DNA of 64,000 bases, from the NCBI GenBank assembly GCA_020060215.1, contig JAGVAP010000033.1, forward strand, positions 17,798 to 81,797. Reading direction: 5' to 3'. Both the position numbers and the translations under genes were made by a program. Positions 45,467 through 54,013 of the stretch are shown in pieces (position 1 is the first letter of the stretch; each line of letters starts with the position of its first letter). Under the pieces are notes generated by a model. The model was not told the DNA's origin and searched no databases. It saw only the letters and a program-made list of their open reading frames with translations. The stretch comes from Deltaproteobacteria bacterium. GTDB lineage: Bacteria; Desulfobacterota; DSM-4660; Desulfatiglandales; HGW-15.

Positions 45467-46699
45467 CTAGAGGCTATCCATGATTTTCCTCACCTCGCGC
45501 GCCGAGGTCAGAACGGTAGTTATCCCCGCGTTCCCGAACACATAACCGGGGCCTTTCCGGGAGAGATCCTCCCGGATGAAGACCCGGTCCACCTTGTGCT
45601 GGACCAGCCACTCCGCGACGCGAATGCCCTTCGCCTCCTGCACGTCCTTGTGGGGGTTTTCGACAATCTCCTCCTTCTCGACCCCGCGGTCGGAGAGGCG
45701 GACCGTGATCAGCGCAAAATAGGGTGAATCCCCGAAGTGGCTGCTGATCAGACCCGCAGGATCGGCGAGTGGAACCGCCACGCGCAGGTGGGTTCGGGGC
45801 TGCGGCTCATAATGGATCAGGACCCGTTCCACGTGGGGGATTTCCTTCCGGATAGCCGTTTCGAGCTCCTCACTGATCTGGTGGGCCCGCTGGAGATCTT
45901 CTGTTCTCAGTACGATGCTGGTCTGCATAAAGCGAAAGCGGCCGGCATTGCGGCCCACGAGCGAGTTCACCCTCACGAGCATGGGGTGCGTCTCCAGGAT
46001 CCGCCTTACGTGGTCGAGGGTTTCGAAATCCATGGATGCGTCCAGGAGCACCCGCATTCCGTCTGCAAGGAGCTCCCACCCTGCCCAGGCGATGAAGATG
46101 AGGACCACCCCGGCTGCAACCTGGTCCACGGAGACGCCGAGCACGGACAGCTCCCACTTGAAGTACGCCGGCAGCACAGCCGCGAGAACCACCAGGGAAG
46201 AGAGGACATCCACCTGCCGATGCCGGCCCTCTGCAGTGAGGGTGGGGGAATCCGTGGTCCGCCCTATCCTCAAGGCATACCGCCCGAAGGCAAAGGTGGC
46301 CACAACCCCGAGGAGAAGGAGGGCAACGACACCTGCCGAGATATCCGGCGGAGAGGTCGAGGTGCGAAAAATCTCCCTGGCAATTTCATAACCGGCAAAA
46401 AGGATGGAGATCGCCACGAGGACCGAGAGGACGTTTTCGATCTTGTAGAGGCCCAGGGGGAACGATCGGGACTTGCGCGTGGACAGCTGCAGCCCGCCCA
46501 AGAGGAAAAGGGAGGTCAGGGCATCCGTTCCCGAATCGATCGCGCCCGCCGTCACCGCGAGACTGCTGGAGAAGTAGGCAAGCACCCCCTTCATGCCCCC
46601 AATTGCCAGGTTCAGCAGAAACGCGTACAGCGCGACCCTGCGGATGAGGGCGGTTTCCCGATCCGTGCCGCGGTCTCGCGATGTATGCACTTCATCCAT
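45467..46699 (-). CDS. Cation diffusion facilitator fused to NifX-like domain
   Basis: 410 residues. Residues about 20-215 carry the CDF membrane domain with metal-site aspartates (AGAIDSGTDALTS; HRQVDVLSS), followed by the cytoplasmic CDF domain to about 300. A C-terminal NifX/NifB-type domain (HLRVAVPLADPAGLISSHFGDSPYFALI) replaces the usual short tail and may bind the exported metal or a cluster. It is probably a Fe(II), Mn(II) or Zn(II) exporter. It ends the five-gene signalling run from 49527. Confidence 0.85.
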   Translation of the reverse strand: MDEVHTSRDRGTDRETALIRRVALYAFLLNLAIGGMKGVLAYFSSSLAVTAGAIDSGTDALTSLFLLGGLQLSTRKSRSFPLGLYKIENVLSVLVAISILFAGYEIAREIFRTSTSPPDISAGVVALLLLGVVATFAFGRYALRIGRTTDSPTLTAEGRHRQVDVLSSLVVLAAVLPAYFKWELSVLGVSVDQVAAGVVLIFIAWAGWELLADGMRVLLDASMDFETLDHVRRILETHPMLVRVNSLVGRNAGRFRFMQTSIVLRTEDLQRAHQISEELETAIRKEIPHVERVLIHYEPQPRTHLRVAVPLADPAGLISSHFGDSPYFALITVRLSDRGVEKEEIVENPHKDVQEAKGIRVAEWLVQHKVDRVFIREDLSRKGPGYVFGNAGITTVLTSAREVRKIMDSL

Positions 46700-46712
46700 G
46701 TCAGGGGCCCAC

Positions 46713-47597
46713 CTAAGACGGATTCTCCGGGGCCGTCTTGATGAGGTTCGAGATCTTCTCCTCCAGGGTCTTGACTTCTTCGAAAATGATTCTCAGGTAT
46801 TCTCGGGAAAGATCGTTCAGGAGGGGCTTTTCGTGGAGCCTCCGTGCAAGACCCCCTACGACCGTGAGCGAATTCCGGAGCTCATGGGCTACCCTGTTCG
46901 ACATTTCGCAGGCTGCGGCCAGCCTCTCCGCTTTGATCAGCTTCTGCGTCTTCTCTTCCAGTTCGATTGTCCTCTCCCGGACCTTCTGTTCCAGCCCCTG
47001 GTTCAAGGCCTGTATTTGCTCGTACAGCTGGGAGGTCCTGATGGCCACCCCGATCTGGTTGGAGATGACGTAGATCACGTCATTGAAGCGCTCATGAAAA
47101 TAGTTCTTTTTCCTGGAGGCGGTCACCAGGACCCCGATGGTTTCCGTCCCCGCCTTGATGGGCGAGACCGCAAACGAATTGATGTTCTCCCCGACGATAC
47201 GGGTCGTCGAGATGGGTTTGTCGATCTGAGCCGCATCGTTGATGATGACGATCCTGCCCCGGAGAAAACAATCCCCGGAGTAGCAGTCGAAGGTGGGTTC
47301 CCGCGTCGCTTGCTCGACGAACGCCCTGCTTAGACCCTTCTGGCTCTTGATCCTCAACTTGCCGTCCGCATCCAGCAGGCGGATGGAACAGGCGTCCAGG
47401 TTGAACTCCCTCCAAAGCAGATCGACGATGGCATCGAGCACAAGCTGGAGGTCGAGAAGAGACGAGACATACCTGGAAATCTCATAGAGGATAGTGACCT
47501 TCTGTTCCGCCTCTCTCAATCTTCTTCCGGTAGGATCCGCTTCCTGCTCGATTTGGACCACCTCCCTTCCCGGATTATGCCAAAGCGGTCCGGTCAA
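46713..47597 (-). CDS. GAF protein with HisKA box but no ATPase domain
   Basis: 294 residues: GAF domain at about 45-195 with three cysteines (FDCYSGDCFL), a coiled coil, then a histidine-kinase dimerisation helix with the phospho-His in VAHELRNSLTVVGG. The chain ends about 60 residues later, without N-, G1- or G2-boxes, so it cannot phosphorylate by itself and may be phosphorylated by another kinase. The TTG start overlaps the preceding stop; a TTG further in (about 47519) is an alternative. Confidence 0.7.
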   Translation of the reverse strand: MTGPLWHNPGREVVQIEQEADPTGRRLREAEQKVTILYEISRYVSSLLDLQLVLDAIVDLLWREFNLDACSIRLLDADGKLRIKSQKGLSRAFVEQATREPTFDCYSGDCFLRGRIVIINDAAQIDKPISTTRIVGENINSFAVSPIKAGTETIGVLVTASRKKNYFHERFNDVIYVISNQIGVAIRTSQLYEQIQALNQGLEQKVRERTIELEEKTQKLIKAERLAAACEMSNRVAHELRNSLTVVGGLARRLHEKPLLNDLSREYLRIIFEEVKTLEEKISNLIKTAPENPS

Positions 47598-48040
47598 TCG
47601 GACTTCACCACCAGGACCGCGGTCTTGTCCAGGGCCCTCAAGAGCCTTACGCTCACATCGCCCAGCACGAACTCTTCGGCCTTGGTCATTTTCCTCCGCC
47701 CGATGATGACCATGTCATAATGCCCCTTCCGGCACTGGTCGATAATGCCCTCCGCCACGGTGGGGTAAGGATCCATGGCGAGCTGCGTCCGGATCCTGCC
47801 TGGGTCGTACCCGCATTCGATCATTTTTTCCCTGGCCTTCTCCAGCAGGGACCTGAACCTCGCCGGCTGCTGTTCGGTGAACTTCTTGCCCATCAGTTCC
47901 TCTGTGGCCGTAGGCTTTCTGAAGACGTGGAGCAGCGTGATGTCGCATTCATTCGGGCAAAAGGCCAGTCGGACAAAGAAGTTCAGGGCGGCCCGGCTGC
48001 TGACGGAATCATTCAATGGGATGAGTATGGAGTTTCGCAA
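47594..48040 (-). CDS. Universal stress protein
   Basis: 148 residues of the UspA fold (SILIPLNDSVSSRAAL, DMVIIGRRKMTKAEEFVLGDVSVRLLR, TAVLVVK). The nucleotide loop GRR-x-GDVS-like is present, so ATP binding is likely. The start is taken as the TTG at 48040 because GGGAGG lies 5 bases before it; a further upstream ATG (48073) would overlap the kinase gene. Confidence 0.83.
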   Translation of the reverse strand: MRNSILIPLNDSVSSRAALNFFVRLAFCPNECDITLLHVFRKPTATEELMGKKFTEQQPARFRSLLEKAREKMIECGYDPGRIRTQLAMDPYPTVAEGIIDQCRKGHYDMVIIGRRKMTKAEEFVLGDVSVRLLRALDKTAVLVVKSD

Positions 48041-48054
48041 GATGTCCTCCCGTT

Positions 48055-48954
48055 CTAAAGCAGGTAGATACACCTGTTCAGATCTTCAACGATTTCATCG
48101 GCATATTCGTAGAAGACATTGGCCCCCCTGGAGAAGTGCATCAGCACGTCGTTGAGGGGTTTGGGGATCTGCGAATAGAGTTTCCTGAGATTCATGAACC
48201 GCTCCCTGAATATGACGGAAAAATCCCCGTCATCGATTCGACCCCGCAGCGATTCATAAGCGGGATCCTGGGCGATCATGTGAATGGTGTGGAAACCCTT
48301 TCCGACCGCATGGGTCAGAAGGTTGCCGAGTCCGAAAAGGTCCAGGCCGAACGGGTTCTCAGGCGCGCTGTAATCGTAATCGAAGTCGATCCACACGTAA
48401 CTGCCTGAGCTGCGCTCGACAATAATGTGGTCGTTTCGGATGTCTCCATGCTTCAGTCCGTGACCATGAAGAAAGCGAATGGCGTCAAAGGCCCGGGCGA
48501 GCCTCTTCAGGATATCGGGCAGCAGGGTGTCGAAGTAGGTGCCATAAGGCATGCGGAGGGAATGGATATAGTTGAAAAAGCTCATCCCGGGCACGATGTC
48601 CAGAATGCGGAGGATGTTCCCTTCCGAATCCCTTCTGGCCGTTCCCTGCATGAAGTAGGGATGATCCCTCACGACCTCCAATACCCTGGCTTCCTTTGCC
48701 GGATTGCGGAAGCACCTGATCTTGACCCCGCCGATCACGGTTTCGAATTCTTCGAGGAAGGAGAGCTTGATGATCTTTTTTTCACCTGTCTCCAGGTCCT
48801 GCGCCCTTTTGACCCAGAATTTGGGCTCATCCAGCCCGAACCTGCTCTCGCGTTCGTGGCCGGTGATCCGATAGCGCTTCTTCTCGATTTCGAGTATGTC
48901 GCCATAATCGAGGGAGAAGATGTCGGTGGTGTCCGTAACGATGCGCTCTCCCAA
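48055..48954 (-). CDS. Ser/Thr protein kinase-like protein
   Basis: 299 residues with a eukaryote-type kinase core: catalytic loop GLKHGDIRNDHIIV (HGD..N-type) and metal site VWIDFDYD (DFD replacing DFG), and a large lobe to the end. The N-terminal lobe has LEIEKKRYRITGHERES and a candidate Lys in KKIIKLSFLEEFE. It is likely active or a pseudokinase. It lies between a GAF protein and a universal stress protein, 3 and 14 bases away. Confidence 0.78.
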   Translation of the reverse strand: MGERIVTDTTDIFSLDYGDILEIEKKRYRITGHERESRFGLDEPKFWVKRAQDLETGEKKIIKLSFLEEFETVIGGVKIRCFRNPAKEARVLEVVRDHPYFMQGTARRDSEGNILRILDIVPGMSFFNYIHSLRMPYGTYFDTLLPDILKRLARAFDAIRFLHGHGLKHGDIRNDHIIVERSSGSYVWIDFDYDYSAPENPFGLDLFGLGNLLTHAVGKGFHTIHMIAQDPAYESLRGRIDDGDFSVIFRERFMNLRKLYSQIPKPLNDVLMHFSRGANVFYEYADEIVEDLNRCIYLL

Positions 48955-48957
48955 AGG

Positions 48958-49527
48958 CTACAAACCCTTCAACAGGCGTATAGGGAGGCTTTCAAGACCC
49001 CCCTTGACCTGTTCGAGAAAATTCCTGAGTCCATGGTTCTCGATGACCAGACCCAGAACACCCTGGAGGATGCACAGGGAATCGACGTCTTCCTCGTTCA
49101 CAACCCAGGGTTCCGAGTGATAGATGCGCGTGATGCCGATGACCGCCTCGCGGCACGGGATGGGGATGGAAAGCATGGACCTGATTCCCTCCTGTGCTGC
49201 AGCATCAGGGTACTGGACGCGCGGGTCGTTCTGCATATCCTCGACAAAAACGGGTTCCCCTGTGCAGACCGCGCAATCGCCCATTTGAAAAAACACAGGT
49301 CCCTTGGCGATATACTCCTCGCTGATCCCATAGCTGGCCACATGGATCAGTTGGTTGGCCCTTTCGTCCAGGAGCATGATACTGCACCCCTTCGCACTGA
49401 ATGTGCGGGTTGTCCCCTCGCTCAAGTGTCTCATCAGCGTGTTCAGGTCTTCATAGGTTGTGATGGCCTTGGTGATCGCTTTGAACTGTTTGAGATAGAA
49501 CTTCCTCTCGCCTGTTCCTGGCATCAT
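48958..49527 (-). CDS. GAF domain signalling protein
   Basis: 189 residues, one GAF domain (LNTLMRHLSEGTTRTFSAKGCSIMLLDE ... YPDAAAQEGIRSMLSIPI) with the CAVC pair near residue 100. No output domain. GAGGAGG precedes the ATG at 49527. First gene of the run leading to the kinase, stress protein, GAF-HisKA and cation exporter. Confidence 0.75.
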   Translation of the reverse strand: MMPGTGERKFYLKQFKAITKAITTYEDLNTLMRHLSEGTTRTFSAKGCSIMLLDERANQLIHVASYGISEEYIAKGPVFFQMGDCAVCTGEPVFVEDMQNDPRVQYPDAAAQEGIRSMLSIPIPCREAVIGITRIYHSEPWVVNEEDVDSLCILQGVLGLVIENHGLRNFLEQVKGGLESLPIRLLKGL

Positions 49528-49691
49528 GCCACCTCCTCTATCGACAGGTGCACCATTGCGGACCCTCATCACTCCGGACGGCTGCGGTGCCCCGGACAGT
49601 GCAAGGATATCAGAGTACGGGAGGAGCCTGCAAGGAACCCGGGGCGGGGCAGCACTCCTTTTCCCGGTCTTGTCCGCCTCCCAGGCGCGTT

Positions 49692-50333
49692 TTACCTGCT
49701 CGTTGCCGAGACCACTACGAATCCCCCTCTGCCGTATCCTTCACGGAAGGGTTCGATCTCCCGGGTTTCCTCTGAAGGTTTCGACAGGGTTTGTCCCCAA
49801 ACCGGTCCCTTGAACCCCGTGTCCCCGAGCAGCTTCCCGATTTCCGGAGCGGAAAAGAACCTCGCGTCCCGGTAGAAGACGCTTTCCGCCTGACGGCGGA
49901 GGTAAAGCTCCCCGAGAGGGCTCGCCCGATCCAGGAAGCCGATCACCAGCGGGCCTCCCGGCTTCAGTACCCTGCGCGCTTCGGTCAGCATCGCCACGGG
50001 GTCATCGACAAAGCAGATCGTGGTCACCGCCAGCGCGTAGTCGAAGGCGGCGGCCTTGAAAGGAAGGGCCTCTGCGATCCCCTGGACGGCCGATACGCCT
50101 CTACTGACAGCATAGGTGAGCATCGCGCCGGAGGGGTCCAGGCCGACACGGATTCCGAGAGGGCCGGCGAAGCGGCCGGTACCTGCCCCGATCTCCAGCC
50201 CCAGGCCCTGCCACGGCAGCAGGGCGCGGACCGCCAGCAATTCGGAACAGTAGGCCGGTTGGTGGCGGGTGAACCACGCTTCATAGCGGGCATGATGGGC
50301 GCTAAAGGGTTCTCCTTTGGAGTTCATTGTCAT
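49692..50333 (-). CDS. Class I SAM-dependent methyltransferase
   Basis: 213 residues with motif I LGLEIGAGTGRFAGPL, GLDPSGAML and LKPGGPLVIGFLD of the UbiE/Methyltransf_11 type. The substrate is unknown. A minus-strand -24/-12 element with two palindromes lies 113-215 bases upstream. Confidence 0.82.
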   Translation of the reverse strand: MTMNSKGEPFSAHHARYEAWFTRHQPAYCSELLAVRALLPWQGLGLEIGAGTGRFAGPLGIRVGLDPSGAMLTYAVSRGVSAVQGIAEALPFKAAAFDYALAVTTICFVDDPVAMLTEARRVLKPGGPLVIGFLDRASPLGELYLRRQAESVFYRDARFFSAPEIGKLLGDTGFKGPVWGQTLSKPSEETREIEPFREGYGRGGFVVVSATSR

Positions 50334-50445
50334 TCTCGCCGGTGGGCGGTTGCCAAGGCCGTTTTACATATTCCTGGAGCCTTCAGAGGGCCGGGTTTCC
50401 CTGATTCCATGATAGGGTGCGCAGCACGCTCCTGCAATCCCACGC

Positions 50446-50461
50446 AGCAAGAGTTGTGCCT
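50446..50461 (-). promoter_or_regulatory. Candidate sigma-54 promoter before the methyltransferase
   Basis: On the minus strand AGGCAC-AACTC-TTGCT matches the RpoN consensus except for the first base. Two TGCA-N4-TGCA palindromes lie 42 and 74 bases upstream. Confidence 0.5.
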
Positions 50462-50502
50462 TGCCTTGAAAAGGGGGAAGGCCGGACCGGCGCGGCCCGG
50501 AT

Positions 50503-50516
50503 TTGCATTCGTGCAG
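50503..50516. promoter_or_regulatory. Candidate enhancer site 1
   Basis: TTGCA-TTCG-TGCAG shares the TTGCA-N4-TGCAA form of the site at 7651; centre 32 bases (three turns) from site 2. Confidence 0.35.
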
Positions 50517-50534
50517 ATTCTTCATCAGGCGGCA

Positions 50535-50548
50535 CTGCATAAATGCAA
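50535..50548. promoter_or_regulatory. Candidate enhancer site 2
   Basis: CTGCA-TAAA-TGCAA, same form as the site at 7651. The rest of the 490-base gap between 50334 and 50824 holds no supported gene. Confidence 0.35.
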
Positions 50549-50824
50549 TGGGCCGGTCGATCAGAGGGAGTCGTGGCCAAGGTGCAACGCCTCTACACTG
50601 CTGATTAAATCGAAACCGGAACCACTCGGTGCCTGTGGCACGCTTGATGCTCATCCAAAAGCGTGGAGATGAACCGTGACGAGATTCCCGTACGAGCATC
50701 GCTTCTGGCCTGGGCCAGTCTGATCTGAGGAAGAAACATCGGAAGGGGACTGGGCGGAGGCGAATATCATGTATCCTGTATCCTGCATCTTGCATCGTCT
50801 TTGAAGTTTATCCGAGGGTTTCCC

Positions 50825-52324
50825 ATGGAAGACGAGTACCAGCGGCTCTTCGAGGAAGCGCCTTGCTACATTACGGTCCAGGGAAGGGACCTGAAGATCA
50901 TTCGTTTCAACCGCGAGTTTGCGAAGCGGTTTTCCCCTGAAGCGGGAGACTTCTGCTACAAGGCCTACAAGGGCCGTTCCGAGAGGTGCGAGATCTGTCC
51001 TGTGATCAAGACGTTCGAGGACGGAGAACCCCACTACAGCGAGGAGGTTGCCGTAAACGAGGACGGAGTCGAGACCTACTGGATGGTCAAGACCTCTCCG
51101 ATCCGGAATGCGCAGGGGGAGGTGATCGCCGCCATGGAGATGAGTCTCGATCTGACCAGCGTGAGGACCCTTGAAAGGGAGGTCCACAGATCGGAGGAGA
51201 AGTACCGGACCGTCTTCAACACCATCCCGAATCCGGTCTTCCTGATGGATGGCGATGACCTGACCGTCCTGGACTGCAACCGGAGCGTCACGGCGGTTTA
51301 CGGATGGGACAAAGAGGAGGTGATCGGGACTTCCTTTCTATCCTGGTTCGAGGAAACGGACCGGCAGAGGTATCTTTCCGTATTGAGGGATCAGGGGTCG
51401 TTGGATCGCGTGAGGCAAAGGAGAAAGGATGGAACGGTCGTCTATGTGGATATCAGGGCCACAGCCTCGGAGTACTCCGGGAGAAAGGTCCTTCTCGTCA
51501 CCACGAACGACATCACCGCCCGACTGAAAGCGGAGCAGCAGCTTGTCCAGGCAGGCAAGATGGCGAGCCTCGGCGAGATGGCCACGGGCATCGCCCATGA
51601 GCTGAACCAGCCCCTTTCGGTGATCAAGACGGCCGGCAGCTTCCTCAAGAGAAAGGCCATCAAGGATGCGCCGCTCGAAAAAGCGGTGTTGAGGAGCATG
51701 TCCGAGGAGATCGATCGCCATGTGGATCGGGCCACCAGGATCATCAACCATATGCGCGAGTTCGGCCGCAGATCCGATTCCTCCAGGGTGGAGACCGCGA
51801 TCAATGAAGTGCTCTTGAAGGCCATGGATTTCTTTCAGCAGCAGTTCAAACTCCGGAAGATCGAGGTGGTTCTGGATCTGGACTCGAGCCTTCCCTTCGT
51901 CTGGGCGGATCCGAACCGGCTCGAGCAGGTCTTCATCAATCTTCTGACCAACGCCAGGGATGCCGTCGAGCGGCGGTGGGAGGAGGCCCATCCGCAAGAG
52001 GAGGGGAAGAAGGTGGTGCTGAAGACCGGCATGGAGGAAGGCATGGTTGCGGTCACCGTCGCGGACAACGGCACCGGGATCCCTGAGGCCGTCCTGGACA
52101 GGATCTTCGAGCCCTTCTTCACGACCAAGGAGCCGGGGAAGGGCACCGGGCTTGGTTTATCCATCAGCTACGGGATCGTTCGAGACTATGGGGGAATGGT
52201 CAAGGTGAAGACGGAGACGGGCAGAGGCTCCTCTTTCACCGTATTGATTCCCGCAGGGCTCGCTCCTGTGCCTGAAACCGGGCGCGAGGGGGCGACCACA
52301 GGGGGGAAATATGAAAGTGCTTGA
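50825..52324 (+). CDS. PAS-PAS histidine kinase (cytoplasmic)
   Basis: 499 residues: first PAS at about 5-105 with three cysteines ([16 protein letters not shown]), second PAS at about 122-240, kinase core with phospho-His in [13 protein letters not shown]-box [18 protein letters not shown] and [11 protein letters not shown]. No membrane segment. No regulator is next to it; it overlaps the DUF364 gene by 14 bases. It may be an orphan kinase or feed a regulator elsewhere. Confidence 0.85.
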   Translation: MEDEYQRLFEEAPCYITVQGRDLKIIRFNREFAKRFSPEAGDFCYKAYKGRSERCEICPVIKTFEDGEPHYSEEVAVNEDGVETYWMVKTSPIRNAQGEVIAAMEMSLDLTSVRTLEREVHRSEEKYRTVFNTIPNPVFLMDGDDLTVLDCNRSVTAVYGWDKEEVIGTSFLSWFEETDRQRYLSVLRDQGSLDRVRQRRKDGTVVYVDIRATASEYSGRKVLLVTTNDITARLKAEQQLVQAGKMASLGEMATGIAHELNQPLSVIKTAGSFLKRKAIKDAPLEKAVLRSMSEEIDRHVDRATRIINHMREFGRRSDSSRVETAINEVLLKAMDFFQQQFKLRKIEVVLDLDSSLPFVWADPNRLEQVFINLLTNARDAVERRWEEAHPQEEGKKVVLKTGMEEGMVAVTVADNGTGIPEAVLDRIFEPFFTTKEPGKGTGLGLSISYGIVRDYGGMVKVKTETGRGSSFTVLIPAGLAPVPETGREGATTGGKYESA

Positions 52325-53036
52325 TGATCTGATCTCGACGCTCGACTTCAACGCCCGTGTAAGAGACATACGCCAGGGGATATTCCACACCGGCGTGCTC
52401 TCGCGCTACTGCGGGCTGGCTGCCACGTTGCCTAAGGATGCCTTGCGACAGGAGGGTCCGCTGGTGAAAGAGCCGGGGTTGCTGCTGGAGAAGAGTGCAA
52501 GAGATCTCGTCCAGATGGCCCACTCCGAGAGCATCCTGGAGGCGGCGATGGGGATGGCCGCGATCAACTCCCTCCTGGAAGTCGACCTTGCATCATGCAG
52601 GGAGCTCAACGCGGCGGAGATGATCCTGGAGAAGGGGCAGGGCAGGAACGTGGCAGTCGTGGGACATTTCCCCTTTCTGCCCAAGGTCCGCGACACGGCC
52701 AAAACCCTCTGGGTCATCGAGAAAAACCCCGGGGAAGGCGATTTTGAAGAGGCCGCTGCGGAGCGCTTCATCCCACAGGCGGACGTGGTGGCCCTTACCG
52801 GCACCTCGCTGACCAACCATACCCTGGCCCATCTGCTGGAGTTGTGCGATCCGAAATCGTTCGTGATCATGCTGGGAGACACCGTCCCATTGTCTTCCGT
52901 CTTATTCGACTACGGGGTGCACGCGGTTTCAGGAACAAGGGTCGTCGACGCAGACCTTGCCCTTCGATGCGTCAGCCAGGGCGCGAATTTCAGGCAGATC
53001 AAAGGGACGAGAAGGCTTACCATGATCAGGCCTTGA
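52311..53036 (+). CDS. DUF364 protein (putative heavy-metal chelation family)
   Basis: 241 residues. N-terminal DUF4213-like part, then a Rossmann-like DUF364 domain (NVAVVGHFPFLPKVRD, ALTGTSLTNHTLAHLLEL, IMLGDTVPLSSVLFDYGVHAVSG). Family members are found near molybdenum- or corrinoid-related genes; activity is unknown. Confidence 0.8.
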   Translation: MKVLDDLISTLDFNARVRDIRQGIFHTGVLSRYCGLAATLPKDALRQEGPLVKEPGLLLEKSARDLVQMAHSESILEAAMGMAAINSLLEVDLASCRELNAAEMILEKGQGRNVAVVGHFPFLPKVRDTAKTLWVIEKNPGEGDFEEAAAERFIPQADVVALTGTSLTNHTLAHLLELCDPKSFVIMLGDTVPLSSVLFDYGVHAVSGTRVVDADLALRCVSQGANFRQIKGTRRLTMIRP

Positions 53037-53037
53037 T

Positions 53038-53166
53038 TCAGCCCAGCAAAATGCTTGATCCCACGCTGTTGAGCACAAAGGACGAGGGGAAGGCATCCGA
53101 GACGGCCGATTGAGAACCGTGATCTCGACCCGATCCACCGGCGCGATCTCTACGCGCGAGAAAGGC
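53038..53166 (-). pseudogene. Relic of an MBL-fold hydrolase gene
   Basis: On the minus strand the first part reads EPFSRVEIAPVDRVEITVLN, like the start of the MBL-fold protein at 34556-35512 (PVDRIEVLTL), and after a frameshift the last part reads FVLNSVGSSILLG-stop, like that protein's end (ACVLNSVGCSLTL). The whole catalytic middle is missing, so about 280 codons were deleted. It lies just after the NifX-like gene on the same strand. Confidence 0.7.
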
Positions 53167-53199
53167 TCATGAGTAGGTATGCCGTGACACCAGGTCGTT

Positions 53200-53685
53200 T
53201 CAACGTCTTCCCATGCCCCCTCCGCCTCCCATGCCTCGCCCGCCGCGGCCGCCGCCCATGCCGCCGCCCATTCTTCCTCCCATACCGCGCCCGCGACCCA
53301 TGCCGCCGCCTCCCATGCCTCTACCCATGCCGAAGTGGGCCTGTACATTGGGTGTGGAAGAGGCATCCAATTTCCCGGACCGGAACAGCTCCACCGCCTC
53401 TCGTACGATGCCTCCCACCCCTGTGATGACCTTGATTCCTGCTGCGCCAAAGACCTGGAAGGCGTTGGGACCGCAGTTTCCGGTCAACACGACCGAGGCG
53501 CCCTTCCCGGCCACGAGCTGGGCCGACTGTACCCCTGCGCCGCCTCCCAGGGCCCGGCTGGAGTTCTCGACGGCCTCGAATGAGAGTGTGTCCGAATCGA
53601 TGATCAGGAAAAAGGCACAACGCCCGAAGCGCGGGTCCACCGTGTCGTCGAGCGTGGGGCCTGCGGATGTCACTGCGATATTCAT
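53200..53685 (-). CDS. NifX/NifB-type protein with Gly/Met-rich tail
   Basis: 161 residues. The first 118 are a NifX-like domain (MNIAVTSAGPTLDDTVDPRFGRCAFF, NCGPNAFQVFGAAGIKV), and the rest a repetitive GMGGG/GRG tail that could bind metal. GGAGGA precedes the ATG. A -24/-12 element lies 40 bases upstream; a broken MBL-fold gene lies downstream. Confidence 0.82.
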   Translation of the reverse strand: MNIAVTSAGPTLDDTVDPRFGRCAFFLIIDSDTLSFEAVENSSRALGGGAGVQSAQLVAGKGASVVLTGNCGPNAFQVFGAAGIKVITGVGGIVREAVELFRSGKLDASSTPNVQAHFGMGRGMGGGGMGRGRGMGGRMGGGMGGGRGGRGMGGGGGMGRR

Positions 53686-53724
53686 GGGATCCTCCTTGCG
53701 GGAAAATGGTTGCTGAATTGGGTG

Positions 53725-53740
53725 AGCAAGAGATATGCCA
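53725..53740 (-). promoter_or_regulatory. Sigma-54 (-24/-12) promoter
   Basis: TGGCAT-ATCTC-TTGCT on the minus strand, one mismatch to the RpoN consensus, with predicted start near 53714 and the NifX-like ATG 29 bases on. Confidence 0.68.
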
Positions 53741-54013
53741 GTCGGGAGGAAGGAAGGGGCAAATGATTCGATTCTATTATCGGATACTTAGCCTGAGGAC
53801 GAAGTGCTGCGGAGAGGGAAGGCGCCGAGGGGAAGTCGCAGTCTTGCAGCACCAGCGAGCGGTGAGTCGCATCACCGCAACCTTGGCAGGTCGAAGATGA
53901 ATGGCAGGGACTCTGTTAGGGTTAGAAAGATCCGGTTCTTCAAATTTTCTCCTGATTGGCATATCCTCAGGCTCTTGGGGCATCAGGATTACTGAGAAGG
54001 GAGAAGGCGGGCA

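Noticed and set aside
50364..50795. Minus-strand frame upstream of the methyltransferase
   Set aside because: No domain signature and it covers the candidate promoter and palindromes.
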